NCBI GenBank assembly: GCA_045540315.1 | Contig: JAZQHA010000053.1 | Coordinates: 79,074-143,073, forward strand | Reading direction: 5' to 3' | Source of the DNA: CAG-557 sp045540315 | Lineage (GTDB): Bacteria; Bacillota; Clostridia; Oscillospirales; Acutalibacteraceae | DNA: 64,000 nt | Program-made: the position numbers and the translations under genes | In this document: piece after piece, positions 1 to 8,646 of the stretch | Position numbering within the stretch: position 1 is the first letter of the stretch | How the letters are laid out: each line of letters opens with the position of its first letter | The notes under the pieces: generated by a model | Seen by the model: only the letters and a program-made list of their open reading frames with translations | Database searches by the model: none | Told to the model about the DNA's origin: nothing

Positions 1-205
1 TTTCTTTTCGATTTCATCAAACAGGAACATACTTAAAGAAAGATAATAAAGTTTATAAAATAGATAGAAAACATCAACATAGCCAAGCTCAAAAGGCCAA
101 TATCGATTTCGTGTCCATACCAACGTAAAAAAACATAAAAAAAGCCCCATAACACTGAGTAAGCAAATGTCCTTTTTGAGATTTTTTTGAGGCTTGCCGC
201 TAGGG
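1..205. other. Window edge without a supported gene
   Basis: I see no gene here that I would defend. A hydrophobic open frame runs on the minus strand (33-218), but its first codons lie in the hairpin repeat that follows and no ribosome site precedes any internal start. The stretch is AT-rich and could be the tail of a locus outside the window. Confidence 0.4.
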
Positions 206-287
206 GCCGCGAGGCCAACGAAAATAATATTTATTTTCGTTGTGGTCCAAAGCCAAATGCCGCAATATGCATTTGGCGCCTCGCGGC
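206..287. repeat. Four-way-junction hairpin repeat, copy R1 (two-arm form)
   Basis: The outer stem is GCCGCGAGGC (206-215) with GCCTCGCGGC (278-287). Inside are a 12-bp hairpin built on CAACGAAAATAA (216-242) and an 8-bp hairpin CCAAATGC/GCATTTGG (253-276). The middle arm seen in other type-A copies is reduced to the residue TGGTCCAAAG, so this looks like a deletion derivative. It lies downstream of the feo genes. No T-tract follows the outer stem. Confidence 0.85.
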
Positions 288-382
288 GCCACGGTATTTG
301 CTCCAGATACACCTAACACATATTAATTGAAATTGTTTTTACCGCAAATTAAATTGCCAATTATTTGCAAAACAATCAATCT

Positions 383-526
383 TTACCAGTAACACTTATT
401 CGTACAACCGCTGCAAGTACCATTACATTTTGTTGTAGGGCGCTTTTTTTTACTTGATTTAAATCTCCGAATAACTGTATAAATTACAATTGCAACAGCC
501 ACTATCGCAATCAAAAAATCAATCAT
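383..526 (-). CDS. FeoB-associated Cys-rich membrane protein
   Basis: This 47-residue protein has one N-terminal membrane helix (IDFLIAIVAVAIVIYTVI), a basic stretch and a Cys-rich tail with CNGTCSGCTNKC. That layout matches the small FeoB-associated Cys-rich membrane proteins (PF12669-like) that follow feoB in many Clostridia. The start at 526 is chosen because AAGGAG lies just upstream; the open frame extends further back into feoB without a ribosome site. It follows feoB by 26 bases and is probably co-transcribed. Family context implies a role in ferrous iron transport or metal handling at the membrane; the exact function is not established. Confidence 0.8.
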   Translation of the reverse strand: MIDFLIAIVAVAIVIYTVIRRFKSSKKKRPTTKCNGTCSGCTNKCYW

Positions 527-552
527 TCTTTTTATAACTCCTTTTCTGTGCT

Positions 553-2634
553 CTATAAAATATGAGAAATAAGCAGGCCAAATTGATAAACCATCGCGGA
601 CATAAACCATGCTACAAATAATTGATAACCGATAGCAATTGCTGTCCATTTGGCACTTTTCAACTCTTTATGTATAGCAGACATCGCAGCTACACATGGT
701 GTATATAATAGAACGAAGACCATAAACGCATAGGCAGAAAGCGTCGTAAAATGTTCTGCAATAACTTGAGAAATATCCGGGACTCCACCTACTCCGTAGA
801 GCACCGCCATTGTGCTAACTACGGATTCTTTAGCAATGAGACCAGACAATAAAGATACCGCCGCGCGCCAATCTCCAAAACCACACACAGAAAAAATAGG
901 TGCTAAAATCTTTCCGAGTGCTGCTAAAATACTCTCACTACTATTTGCAACCATTTGCAGCTTAAAATTAAATGATTGTAAAAACCAAATGACAATCGTA
1001 GCCGCAACTAAGATTGTACCGGCTTTTACGATAAAATCTTTCAGGCGTTCTCCAACATGCAGACATAAATTTTTAAGGTTTGGCAACTTATATTCCGGCA
1101 ATTCCATAATAAAAGTGGCCTTCTCACCATGCAGAACCGGTTTATTAAATAGCATTGCCGTTACAATTGCCATTAGCACTCCTAATAAGTAAATTGAAAA
1201 AATCACTAACACCCTATGTTCTTTAAATAGCGCGGAAATAAACATAGCATAAACGGGCATCTTGGCGCTACAAGACATAAACGGAACCATCAATATAGTG
1301 AGTTTTTTATTACTGTCTTTTTCTAAAATGCGCGTACCTAAAACTGCCGGAACTGTACATCCAAACCCCATAAGCAACGGAACAAATGCCTTGCCAGATA
1401 ATCCTACTTTTCGCAAGAGTTTATCCATTATAAAGGCCGCACGTGCCATATAACCACTATCTTCTAGTATTGAAAGTAGCGTAAATAAAATCATCACTTG
1501 CGGCAAAAATGACAATACCGAACCAACACCCTCTATTACGCCGCCAACGACTAAACTTTTAGCCCATTCCGATGCCTCAAGTGTGGTTAACAAGTTTAAG
1601 ATAAAGTTTCCGAATACATTTTTTATAAAGAAATCAAACTGGTCCCGCAAAAAAGTACCAAACGGACCAAATGTTAAGTAAAAAATGCCAAGCATTACGA
1701 GCGCAAAAAAGGGTACAGCTAAAAACTTATTTGTAACTATCTTATCGATTTTATCCGTCAAAGTCATGTGCTCTGGTGAGTGCTTCCGTTTAATTGCGTT
1801 CTTGCACAAGTTATATATGTAATTATATTTCTGGTCCGCAATGAGCATTTGCGTATCAACATATTCTGTGACGGGAATCTCTGCGATATGTTTTTTTATA
1901 TTTTTTAATTGTGTTTCCGATAATTTAATTCTCTCAATTAAATTTTTATCGTTCTCAAAAAGCTTTACTGCAACCCAACGTGAGCTTATTTGACGTTTTA
2001 TGTTGCCAAGTGTAAAACCTTTTTCTAACTCGTTTTCTATTTTAGCAAGTACGTCTTCTATTTTAGTGTCGTATATTTTTTTAACAGAAGCACTTGTTTT
2101 ATTTTCAGCACATCGAACAGCTAAATCTAGCAGCTCATTTATACCAACGCCTCTATTTGCAGATATTGGCGCAATCGGAACTTTTAGCTCATTTCTAAAA
2201 GCATCGTAATCGACTATATCCCCTTTTTTCTCTACAATATCTATCATGTTAAAGGCAACTAACATTGGTTTTTGCAGTTCTAAAAGTTGCATTGTTAAAT
2301 ATAAATTGCGCTCCAAAACTGTAGCATCAACGATATTTATAATTAGATCTGGCTCGTCCTCAATCAAGCAATTACGAGTTATTATTTCTTCTGGAGAGTA
2401 TGGCGATAATGAATAAATGCCCGGTAAGTCGAGCACTTCTATGGTAATATTCCTAAATTTTAAAAATCCTTCTTTTTTTTCAACAGTTACTCCAGGCCAG
2501 TTGCCAACATGCTGCCGGCTTCCAGTGAGTTGATTAAACAAAGTAGTTTTTCCGCAGTTAGGATTGCCTACTAATGCTACTTTAATCTTTCTTGAGTTTT
2601 TTGTAACGTGTGAATTATCTAGTTTTTCTGCCAT
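553..2634 (-). CDS. feoB: Ferrous iron transport protein B
   Basis: FeoB is the inner-membrane Fe(II) transporter with a cytosolic G domain. The 693-residue product has the G1 motif GNPNCGKT near residues 23-30, switch II DLPG near 70, the G4 motif NMID, then a helical spacer and a polytopic C-terminal half containing GFGCTVPAV, a conserved gate-region segment. Length is normal for the family. The ATG at 2634 is preferred over an in-frame TTG at 2637 because GGGGAG sits 6 bases upstream of it. Its ATG overlaps the feoA stop (TGATG), which implies translational coupling. The operon order is feoA, feoB, small Cys-rich partner. Confidence 0.96.
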   Translation of the reverse strand: MAEKLDNSHVTKNSRKIKVALVGNPNCGKTTLFNQLTGSRQHVGNWPGVTVEKKEGFLKFRNITIEVLDLPGIYSLSPYSPEEIITRNCLIEDEPDLIINIVDATVLERNLYLTMQLLELQKPMLVAFNMIDIVEKKGDIVDYDAFRNELKVPIAPISANRGVGINELLDLAVRCAENKTSASVKKIYDTKIEDVLAKIENELEKGFTLGNIKRQISSRWVAVKLFENDKNLIERIKLSETQLKNIKKHIAEIPVTEYVDTQMLIADQKYNYIYNLCKNAIKRKHSPEHMTLTDKIDKIVTNKFLAVPFFALVMLGIFYLTFGPFGTFLRDQFDFFIKNVFGNFILNLLTTLEASEWAKSLVVGGVIEGVGSVLSFLPQVMILFTLLSILEDSGYMARAAFIMDKLLRKVGLSGKAFVPLLMGFGCTVPAVLGTRILEKDSNKKLTILMVPFMSCSAKMPVYAMFISALFKEHRVLVIFSIYLLGVLMAIVTAMLFNKPVLHGEKATFIMELPEYKLPNLKNLCLHVGERLKDFIVKAGTILVAATIVIWFLQSFNFKLQMVANSSESILAALGKILAPIFSVCGFGDWRAAVSLLSGLIAKESVVSTMAVLYGVGGVPDISQVIAEHFTTLSAYAFMVFVLLYTPCVAAMSAIHKELKSAKWTAIAIGYQLFVAWFMSAMVYQFGLLISHIL

Positions 2635-2867
2635 CAAGTCTCCCCTTCTTTAATTTGAATGTTCTGCGCCGCTGCTTTGCGTATACTCAAGTCAAAGCCA
2701 CGCACATTTATTTGTATAGGGTCTCCAAATGGTGCTACTCGTTTCATAAGTATTCGCGCTCCTGGAGTTATTCCCATATCTGCTATTCTACGTCGCAAAC
2801 TAGGTTCGCATGTTATTTTTTCTACAATTCCAGTTTGTCCTGGTTTTAAATCATTTAGCGTTTTCAT
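2634..2867 (-). CDS. feoA: Ferrous iron transport protein A
   Basis: FeoA is a small SH3-like cytosolic protein that supports FeoB. The 77-residue product has the typical core LNDLKPGQTGIVEKI, the LRRRIADMGITPG segment and a closing beta region. The start at 2867 has AAGGAT upstream; an upstream in-frame start would add an atypical basic extension. It is the first gene of the feo operon. I did not identify a Fur box with confidence in the short upstream region. Confidence 0.93.
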   Translation of the reverse strand: MKTLNDLKPGQTGIVEKITCEPSLRRRIADMGITPGARILMKRVAPFGDPIQINVRGFDLSIRKAAAQNIQIKEGET

Positions 2868-2953
2868 GAGAGTTATCCTTCTTAAAAAAATCCGCTTCAC
2901 TACATCAATTATAATCGATTAACACAGGAAAGTAAATTTATTTTTCTCAAGCA

Positions 2954-2987
2954 AAAAAAGCCAAACCTTCATTTCGGCTGGCTTTTT
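2954..2987 (-). terminator. Intrinsic terminator of the glycosyltransferase gene
   Basis: On the minus strand a stem AAAAAGCCA/TGGCTTTTT ends in a run of T. It lies directly after the stop codon of the 2993-4165 gene and separates it from feoA. Confidence 0.75.
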
Positions 2988-2992
2988 CCTAA

Positions 2993-4165
2993 TTATTTAA
3001 AAATTCTCATCGCTTGCTGATACACTGAAACAACTCTATTTGCCGTGTTATTTTTTGTATTGCTTTGAATAACACTATTACGAACTCTATTACTCAACTC
3101 AACACGGTCAACAGCGCTCAAGTTATACACCAGCTCTAATTTTTCAATAAAACTCTTTTCATCGGTAAAAATAAAACCATTTACATTTTCTATAACTTGT
3201 CCCTTGTTAATGATATCTTCTCGCTGAATTATCGGGAGGCCCATCGACATAGCTTCCAGCATCGAAATAGAATTCGTATCGGAGAGAGATGCTGTTAAAA
3301 ACACATCACAAGCAGCATAGTAAGGTAGTAGCTGGTTGTTTGGAATTTTGCCAGTAAAAATTATTATCTTGTCTATACCTAAATTTTTTGCTTGTTGCTC
3401 TAAATCTTTTTTGGCAGGACCGTCACCAACAATTAAAAATCTAAATTTATCATTTACTTTTGAATACTTGGCAATATAATCAAGTAAAACATCGATACTT
3501 TTTTCTTTGCCAACCCGAGAAATTATGCATCCAACAAAAGCATCATCGGGAATATTATAGAGTTTTCTAACTTGAACTATTTCCTCTCTCTCAACACTGG
3601 CCAACGAAAACTGCTCAATATCAACAGGATTTGGAATTATTTCGATATTTCTATTAAGTCCTGCATGATTTAAGTAATCTAGACTTTTGGGAGAGGGACC
3701 AGTAATCACCGTAGCCTGCTTGTATAAAGACTTTATATACTTATAAAAAATTTGTTGTCCTGCCTTAACTAATGGTTTTGGCATAACGTAGTACACGTAA
3801 TCATCGTATATGGTATGCAAAGTGTAAACAACCGGACGTTTTAACATTTTTGATACAAGTACTCCAAACAAACCGATGCCAAATTCCGTGTGAATATGAA
3901 TAACATCTGGATTAAATTTTCGTATTATATTAAATTGTCTCATGTTTATTGGCATAGATAAACCATAGCCATATATTTTTTTTAGTTGCACACTAGGACA
4001 ATGTAAAACATTATTCGACTCAAAAGTCGTCTTATCCCTTGGGGTCGTTGTAACAACAAGAACCTCATGTCCTAGCGATTCTAGACCATCTTTAAGCGCA
4101 GCAACATGAATTGCGACGCCATTTATCTCTGGTAAATACGTATCCGAAAATAGTGCTATCCTCAT
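2993..4165 (-). CDS. GT4 family glycosyltransferase
   Basis: This is a retaining GT-B fold glycosyltransferase of family GT4. The N-terminal Rossmann domain opens with RIALFSDTYLPEINGVA and contains HIHTEFGIG. The nucleotide-sugar domain carries VGRISxxK-like IISRVGKEKSIDVLLDY, the GDGPAKKDLE segment and the acidic signature around SDTNSISMLEAMSMGLP near residue 300. Relatives include diacylglycerol glucosyltransferases and mannosyltransferases that act on the cytosolic membrane face; donor and acceptor cannot be read from the sequence. Length (390) is normal. It stands alone, with its own terminator and a GAAAGG site before ATG 4165. Confidence 0.85.
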   Translation of the reverse strand: MRIALFSDTYLPEINGVAIHVAALKDGLESLGHEVLVVTTTPRDKTTFESNNVLHCPSVQLKKIYGYGLSMPINMRQFNIIRKFNPDVIHIHTEFGIGLFGVLVSKMLKRPVVYTLHTIYDDYVYYVMPKPLVKAGQQIFYKYIKSLYKQATVITGPSPKSLDYLNHAGLNRNIEIIPNPVDIEQFSLASVEREEIVQVRKLYNIPDDAFVGCIISRVGKEKSIDVLLDYIAKYSKVNDKFRFLIVGDGPAKKDLEQQAKNLGIDKIIIFTGKIPNNQLLPYYAACDVFLTASLSDTNSISMLEAMSMGLPIIQREDIINKGQVIENVNGFIFTDEKSFIEKLELVYNLSAVDRVELSNRVRNSVIQSNTKNNTANRVVSVYQQAMRIFK

Positions 4166-4333
4166 AATTTTTACCTTTCTTAAAGTTAAGATATCTCTAG
4201 TTTAATTGGAAATAAAATTAAAATCAAGCAGAGTTATATTATTGCACTCTCTAAACTTTAATTGTGTAGACGAAATATAAATAATCAGCTAAAATATAAC
4301 TAAGCTTTCTAAAGTTAGGATGAATAAAGACAA

Positions 4334-4900
4334 ATGAACAAAGAAAAAGTCGAACGGGCAGTTTTCGATTTATTAACTGCTTTAGGTGAAGATACAAATC
4401 GAGAAGGACTTTGCGAAACACCTCAAAGGGTCGCTCGTATGTATGAAGAACTTTTATCTGGCATGAAGGACGAGCCCCATAAACATTTAAAATTTTTTAC
4501 CGAAGAAAAAGCCAACACAGAAATTATCATCGTTAGAGATATTCCTGTCTATTCGATTTGCGAGCATCACATGCTGCCCTTTATTGGTGTAGCTCATATT
4601 GCTTGTGTCGCAAAGAGTAACAAAATCTTAGGGCTTTCAAAGTTTGCCAGAATCGTAGATTGTTTTGCAAAAAGACTACAAGTACAAGAACGACTAACAG
4701 ATCAAACTGCTAAATTTTTATATGAAAATGCAGAATTATCCGGAGTATTGGTCCTTATGGAGGCTGAGCACCTCTGCATGACAATGCGCGGAATAAAAGC
4801 AGCTGGCGCAAAAACAAAAACAGCTGCTTTTTATGGTACCTTAAAAGATGACTTGCAAAAACGAAACGAAGCAATCAGGCTTATAAATCAAGGGTGGTAG
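4334..4900 (+). CDS. folE: GTP cyclohydrolase I
   Basis: FolE converts GTP to 7,8-dihydroneopterin triphosphate, the first step of folate synthesis. The 188-residue protein carries the zinc ligands Cys76 and His79 in CEHHMLPF and Cys148 in HLCMTMRG, with SKFARIVD and QERLTDQ also conserved. Length matches the bacterial homodecamer subunit. It is the first gene of folE-folP-folB-folK, and only 4 bases separate it from folP. Confidence 0.97.
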   Translation: MNKEKVERAVFDLLTALGEDTNREGLCETPQRVARMYEELLSGMKDEPHKHLKFFTEEKANTEIIIVRDIPVYSICEHHMLPFIGVAHIACVAKSNKILGLSKFARIVDCFAKRLQVQERLTDQTAKFLYENAELSGVLVLMEAEHLCMTMRGIKAAGAKTKTAAFYGTLKDDLQKRNEAIRLINQGW

Positions 4901-4904
4901 ACAT

Positions 4905-5699
4905 ATGAGCATTTTTAAAGCGGGTCGTTTTGAGCTGCCGTGCGACAAAAGAACCTACATAATGGGGATATTAAACGTAACACCAGATTCCTTTTCGGAT
5001 GGCGGCAAATGGTTGAAAATCGATACCGCTGTTGAACATGCCATACAGATGCAAAATGACGGTGCGGATATAATTGACATCGGTGCGCAATCGACCAGAC
5101 CTGGGTTCATAAAGGTATCTCCACAAGAAGAGTTGGAAAGATTGTTGCCTGTCCTACAAGCGCTTCAGAGGCAACTCAATATACCGATTTCTGTGGATAC
5201 ATTTTATCCAGAAGTTGCAGAAAAAGCTCTGTACTACGGCATTGACATTATCAACGATGTAAGCGGATTTGCAGATGATAAAATGCTAAAACTGGCCAGC
5301 ACAAGTAATTGCGGCTGTATAGTTATGCATAACGGTCCAGCTACTCAAACTAAAAACTTTTTTAAATCTCGACTTGAAAAAATGTTAAGTATGGATATCT
5401 CACAAGAAAGAATTTGCTTTGATCCAGGAATTGGCTTTGGCAAAACATATGCGGAAAACTTGAGTATAATAAAAAATCTACAAGATTACTCAATTGATGG
5501 TTGCTCAATGCTGGTTGGTGTCTCTAGAAAAAAAGTTATTGGGGCATCGTGTGGTGAGCCACCATTTGAAGAACGTTTACCTGGAACCATCGCGGCGAAT
5601 ACTTTGGCCGTTGCTGGCGGCGCTAATATTATACGTGTGCACGACGTAAAAGAGACCGTACAAGCAGCCCAAATTACAGATGCAATTCTAAAAGTTTAA
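4905..5699 (+). CDS. folP: Dihydropteroate synthase
   Basis: FolP joins p-aminobenzoate to hydroxymethyl-dihydropterin diphosphate and is the sulfonamide target. The 264-residue TIM barrel shows the first signature MGILNVTPDSFSDGG, the second signature DIGAQSTRPG, DVSGF in the middle and SRKKVIG with RVHDV at the end. A GTGGTAG site spans the folE stop. The gene sits in the folate operon, which supports the call. Confidence 0.97.
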   Translation: MSIFKAGRFELPCDKRTYIMGILNVTPDSFSDGGKWLKIDTAVEHAIQMQNDGADIIDIGAQSTRPGFIKVSPQEELERLLPVLQALQRQLNIPISVDTFYPEVAEKALYYGIDIINDVSGFADDKMLKLASTSNCGCIVMHNGPATQTKNFFKSRLEKMLSMDISQERICFDPGIGFGKTYAENLSIIKNLQDYSIDGCSMLVGVSRKKVIGASCGEPPFEERLPGTIAANTLAVAGGANIIRVHDVKETVQAAQITDAILKV

Positions 5700-5714
5700 A
5701 TCGAGGTGCTACTT

Positions 5715-6086
5715 TTGGATAAAATTATCATTAAAGGACTTAGGGTCTTTGCGTATCACGGAGTAAACCCGGAGGAGAAAGTTGACGGACAAAACTTCGT
5801 GGTCGACATCATAGCGTATCGCCCATTGCTTAAGGCAGGAAAAACTGATGACATCAACGATACTGTAAGTTATGCTCAAATGCGTAAAACCGTTTCGAGA
5901 GTACTAGTAGAAGATAAATACAACTTGTTAGAAAAAGTTGCTCATAGAGTCGCTGAGCAGATTCTCCTTGAGTATGAGTCAATTGAGCGTGTGGATGTAC
6001 ACATTGAGAAACCAGAAGCTCCTATTAATGCTGTGTTTGATTATGTCGGAGTCGAAATAGCACGTACAAGAGAGGACCTAAAATGA
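5715..6086 (+). CDS. folB: Dihydroneopterin aldolase
   Basis: FolB cleaves dihydroneopterin to hydroxymethyl-dihydropterin and glycolaldehyde. The roughly 123-residue product has the family start DKIIIKGLRVFAYHGV, the catalytic-region Glu in NPEEK, a conserved Tyr (VSYAQM) and the Lys in HIEKPEAP. I prefer TTG at 5715 because GAGGTG lies 6 bases upstream and the family begins at this point; the GTG at 5706 is itself part of that ribosome site. Its end overlaps folK by 4 bases (ATGA). Confidence 0.93.
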   Translation: MDKIIIKGLRVFAYHGVNPEEKVDGQNFVVDIIAYRPLLKAGKTDDINDTVSYAQMRKTVSRVLVEDKYNLLEKVAHRVAEQILLEYESIERVDVHIEKPEAPINAVFDYVGVEIARTREDLK

Positions 6087-6565
6087 AAGAAGCTGTACTC
6101 GCCCTCGGCTCTAATTTGTTCGATAGAGAAAAAAATATCAAAGATGCTATAGCTGCATTAGAAAAGTTACCGGAAACCTCCGTACAAGACCTCTCCCCTA
6201 TTTACGAAACAAAACCCTTTCAGACACCAAATAAGCAAGATGATTACCTTAATTGTTGCGTAAAGCTTTTTACCACGCTGACTCCTGAGATTTTGCTAGG
6301 CTGTTGCCTCGGCATAGAAGCCTCCATGGGACGAGAACGCCCTTTCAAAAATGCCGCACGCATAATTGATATTGACTTGCTTTTGTATCAAGATGTTTCA
6401 ATCAACACCAAACATTTAATTTTACCGCACCCCAGAATAACAGAACGTGCTTTCGTTATGGTCCCTCTCAGAGATTTGTACCCCAATAATATAGCTTTGG
6501 GATTGGACTTTACTCAAGCATTAACCCAAGTAAATATGAACGACTTATGTTTATATAAAGGTTAA
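6083..6565 (+). CDS. folK: 2-amino-4-hydroxy-6-hydroxymethyldihydropteridine diphosphokinase
   Basis: FolK pyrophosphorylates hydroxymethyl-dihydropterin, providing the FolP substrate. The 160-residue protein has ALGSNLFDRE at the N-terminus, PIYETKPF, ERPFKNAARIIDIDLLLY with the two metal-binding Asp, and PHPRITERAFVMVPL. It is the last gene of the fol operon; junction repeat R2 follows directly, between it and the convergent rplA. Confidence 0.97.
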   Translation: MKEAVLALGSNLFDREKNIKDAIAALEKLPETSVQDLSPIYETKPFQTPNKQDDYLNCCVKLFTTLTPEILLGCCLGIEASMGRERPFKNAARIIDIDLLLYQDVSINTKHLILPHPRITERAFVMVPLRDLYPNNIALGLDFTQALTQVNMNDLCLYKG

Positions 6566-6607
6566 TGCGTGCCCTATTTGATACCTTTCTTTTTGCGGCT
6601 TACCGCT

Positions 6608-6722
6608 CGGGCCGCGAGGCCAACGAAAATAAATATTTATTTTCGTTGTGGTCCAAAGCCCAACTTTGTTGCGCTTTGGACTGGCCGAATGCCCTTATGG
6701 GCATTCGGCGCCTCGCGGCGCC
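6608..6722. repeat. Four-way-junction hairpin repeat, copy R2 (type A)
   Basis: The outer stem is GCCGCGAGGC (6611-6620) with GCCTCGCGGC (6710-6719). Three arms fill it completely: a 28-base perfect palindrome from CAACGAAAATAAAT (6621-6648), GTCCAAAGC/GCTTTGGAC with an inner CAAC/GTTG (6651-6681), and GCCGAATGCCC/GGGCATTCGGC (6684-6709). It lies between convergent folK and rplA. Similarity to R10 (53831-53939, opposite orientation) extends about 40 bases beyond the stem on each side. Confidence 0.92.
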
Positions 6723-6757
6723 GCGTATTGATTCTGGCCCTCGCAAAATCAAGATTC

Positions 6758-6792
6758 AAATAATAAAAGCAACCAGACATCTGCCTGGTTGC
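6758..6792 (-). terminator. Terminator of the rplK-rplA unit
   Basis: The stem GCAACCAG/CTGGTTGC (6769-6792) is followed on the minus strand by TTTTATTATTT. It sits just after the rplA stop codon. Confidence 0.85.
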
Positions 6793-6806
6793 TCACTTTT
6801 TGTAAA

Positions 6807-7502
6807 TTATAAGCCAACTTTATTTGGATTCAATCTAACGCCAGGCCCCATTGTTGTGGAAACCACGCAAGATTTAATATATTGACCTTTTGCTGCAGCT
6901 GGTTTAGCTTTAACAATTGCACCCAAAAGTGCGTCAAAGTTCTCAAGAAGTTTTTCTTTTCCAAAAGAAACTTTTCCAATCGGGCAATGAATAATGTTTG
7001 TTTTATCCAAACGATATTCAATCTTACCTGCCTTAGCCTCTCTAACAGCTTTAGCAATGTCCGGCGTAACTGTGCCAGCCTTTGGGTTTGGCATAAGACC
7101 TCTCGGGCCTAGAACCTTACCCAATCGACCAACAAGACCCATCATATCTGGAGTAGTGATAAGCACATCAAAATCCATCCAGCCTTCGTTTTGAATCTTT
7201 GTGGTCATCTCCTCGGCACCAACAAAGTCAGCGCCAGCCTCTTGAGCCAAGCGAACGTTATCGCCCTTACAAACTGCAAGAATCTTAACGTTTTTACCTG
7301 TACCGTTTGGCAAAACAATTGCACCACGGACTTGTTGATCAGCGTGACGAGAATCAACGCCAAGCTTTACGTGAACTTCTACGGTTTCGTCAAACTTAGC
7401 GGTTGCTGTTTTGACGCAAATCTCCATAGCTTCATCGTTTTCATATAATTTAGTTTTGTCGACAAGCTTTGCGCTATCGACATATTTCTTACCATGTTTC
7501 AT
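6807..7502 (-). CDS. rplA: Ribosomal protein L1
   Basis: L1 forms the mobile L1 stalk of the 50S subunit at the E site and can repress its own operon. The 231-residue product starts MKHGKKYVDSAKLVD and has the family signature around LGKVLGPRGLMPNPKAGTV. GGGAGG precedes the ATG. It is the last gene of the rpmG-secE-nusG-rplK-rplA cluster. The 57-base gap to rplK contains a GTGGGAGG/CCAC motif that is repeated before rplK. Confidence 0.98.
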   Translation of the reverse strand: MKHGKKYVDSAKLVDKTKLYENDEAMEICVKTATAKFDETVEVHVKLGVDSRHADQQVRGAIVLPNGTGKNVKILAVCKGDNVRLAQEAGADFVGAEEMTTKIQNEGWMDFDVLITTPDMMGLVGRLGKVLGPRGLMPNPKAGTVTPDIAKAVREAKAGKIEYRLDKTNIIHCPIGKVSFGKEKLLENFDALLGAIVKAKPAAAKGQYIKSCVVSTTMGPGVRLNPNKVGL

Positions 7503-7521
7503 TGGTTTTCCTCCCTATTGA

Positions 7522-7549
7522 GTGGTAAAATCGGATTATTTCCTCCCAC
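7522..7549 (-). promoter_or_regulatory. GTGGGAGG/ACCAC hairpin before rplA
   Basis: On the minus strand GTGGGAGG is followed 15-20 bases later by TTTTACCACT, giving a short GTGG/CCAC stem. The same arrangement occurs before rplK (8006-8050). A mimic of the L1 rRNA site used for feedback by L1 is the likely meaning, but that is inference. Confidence 0.5.
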
Positions 7550-7559
7550 CCGGGTTAAA

Positions 7560-7985
7560 TCAATCGACTACTTCGATGCCCATGCTACGTGCAGTTCCAG
7601 CTATCATACTCATAGCTGTTTCTACGTTTGCAGCATTTAAGTCTGGCATTTTTTGTTCAGCAATCTTCTTGACCTGTTCGCGGGTAATTTTTGCTACTTT
7701 ATTCTTATTTGGCACACCGGAGCCACTCTCGATACCACAAGCCTTTTTAATAAGGACTGCAGCCGGAGGGGTTTTCGTTACAAAAGTAAACGAACGATCG
7801 GCATAAACCGTAATAACAACAGGAATAATCAAACCTGCATCATTTTTAGTGCGCTCATTAAATTCCTTAGTGAACGCCATAATGTTGACACCATGCTGGC
7901 CTAATGCCGGACCGACAGGCGGCGCCGGAGTAGCTTTACCAGCAGGAATCTGAAGCTTAATAAAGCCAGTGACTTTTTGAGCCAT
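7560..7985 (-). CDS. rplK: Ribosomal protein L11
   Basis: L11 binds the GTPase-associated region of 23S rRNA. The protein is 141 residues from the ATG at 7985, exactly the usual length, with AQKVTGFIKLQIPAGKATP at the N-terminus, PPVGPALGQHGVNIM, and the C-terminal rRNA-binding half with GTARSMGIEV. An upstream in-frame start would add 13 atypical residues; GGAGGTGC supports 7985. Confidence 0.98.
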   Translation of the reverse strand: MAQKVTGFIKLQIPAGKATPAPPVGPALGQHGVNIMAFTKEFNERTKNDAGLIIPVVITVYADRSFTFVTKTPPAAVLIKKACGIESGSGVPNKNKVAKITREQVKKIAEQKMPDLNAANVETAMSMIAGTARSMGIEVVD

Positions 7986-8105
7986 TTTTTGCACCTCCAA
8001 AATTAGTGGTAAAACACGGAACAAAACTTAAATTTAATTGCTCCTCCCACGGTGGGGCCACACAGCCCCTGTGTAATAGATATGCCCAAACACCTATTAC
8101 AACAA
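7986..8105 (-). promoter_or_regulatory. Structured leader of rplK-rplA
   Basis: The nusG-rplK gap can form several hairpins on the minus strand: GTAATAG/CTATTAC, ACACAG/CTGTGT, and the GTGG/CCAC motif (8006-8050) shared with the rplA leader. The region could combine partial termination after nusG with L1 feedback. I cannot tell these apart from sequence. Confidence 0.45.
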
Positions 8106-8627
8106 CTAGTCCAATAACTCCACTTGAGACAACTCAAGCTCGACGGGCGTGTATCGCCCAAACATATTAACAAGAACCTTAACGTAATTATTTTGCGTAT
8201 CTAGTTCCTCAACGGTACCGACACTGTCCTCTAAAGGACCATCGATAATAACAACTTGCTCGCCAACGCTATAAGAAACTTCCACAGTATTTTTTTCTAC
8301 ACCGAGCCGCTTAACTTCCGCATCCGTGAGCGGAATAGGTTTCGAAGACGGGCCGACAAAGCCGGTACATCCACGTATATTGCGGACAACGTACCAAGTA
8401 TCATCAGTCATCACCATTTTGATAATGACGTAACCTGGGAAGACTTTACGTTCGACGTCACGTTTTTTATTATCTTTAATCTCAGTGACAGTCTCGGTTG
8501 GTACATACACTTCTTGAATTAAATCTCGAAGACCTCTGTTTTCGATAGTTTTTTCAAGATTCGAAGCCACTTTATTTTCATAGCCCGAATAAGTGTGTAC
8601 AATGTACCATTTTGCTTCTTCTGGCAT
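8106..8627 (-). CDS. nusG: Transcription termination/antitermination factor NusG
   Basis: NusG binds RNA polymerase, modulates pausing and Rho action, and couples transcription to translation. The 173-residue product has the NGN domain (WYIVHTYSGYENKVASNLE, FPGYVIIKM, RGCTGFVG) and a C-terminal KOW domain (GEQVVIIDGPLEDSVGTVEE). The ATG at 8627 follows GGAGGG; an upstream start in the secE overlap is unlikely. secE-nusG order is the standard one. Confidence 0.97.
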   Translation of the reverse strand: MPEEAKWYIVHTYSGYENKVASNLEKTIENRGLRDLIQEVYVPTETVTEIKDNKKRDVERKVFPGYVIIKMVMTDDTWYVVRNIRGCTGFVGPSSKPIPLTDAEVKRLGVEKNTVEVSYSVGEQVVIIDGPLEDSVGTVEELDTQNNYVKVLVNMFGRYTPVELELSQVELLD

Positions 8628-8646
8628 AGTTTCCCTCCGACTGACT

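Noticed and set aside
33..218. 61-residue hydrophobic frame on the minus strand at the window start
   Set aside because: Its first codons lie in the R1 repeat, no ribosome site supports an internal start, and composition fits AT-rich non-coding sequence.
6565..6885. Open frames across R2 and, on the other strand, across R10 that encode a similar protein stretch (SGREANENK, LDWPNAL)
   Set aside because: The similarity arises from the repeat DNA itself. Frames differ in length, lack ribosome sites and other copies of the repeat do not keep the frame.
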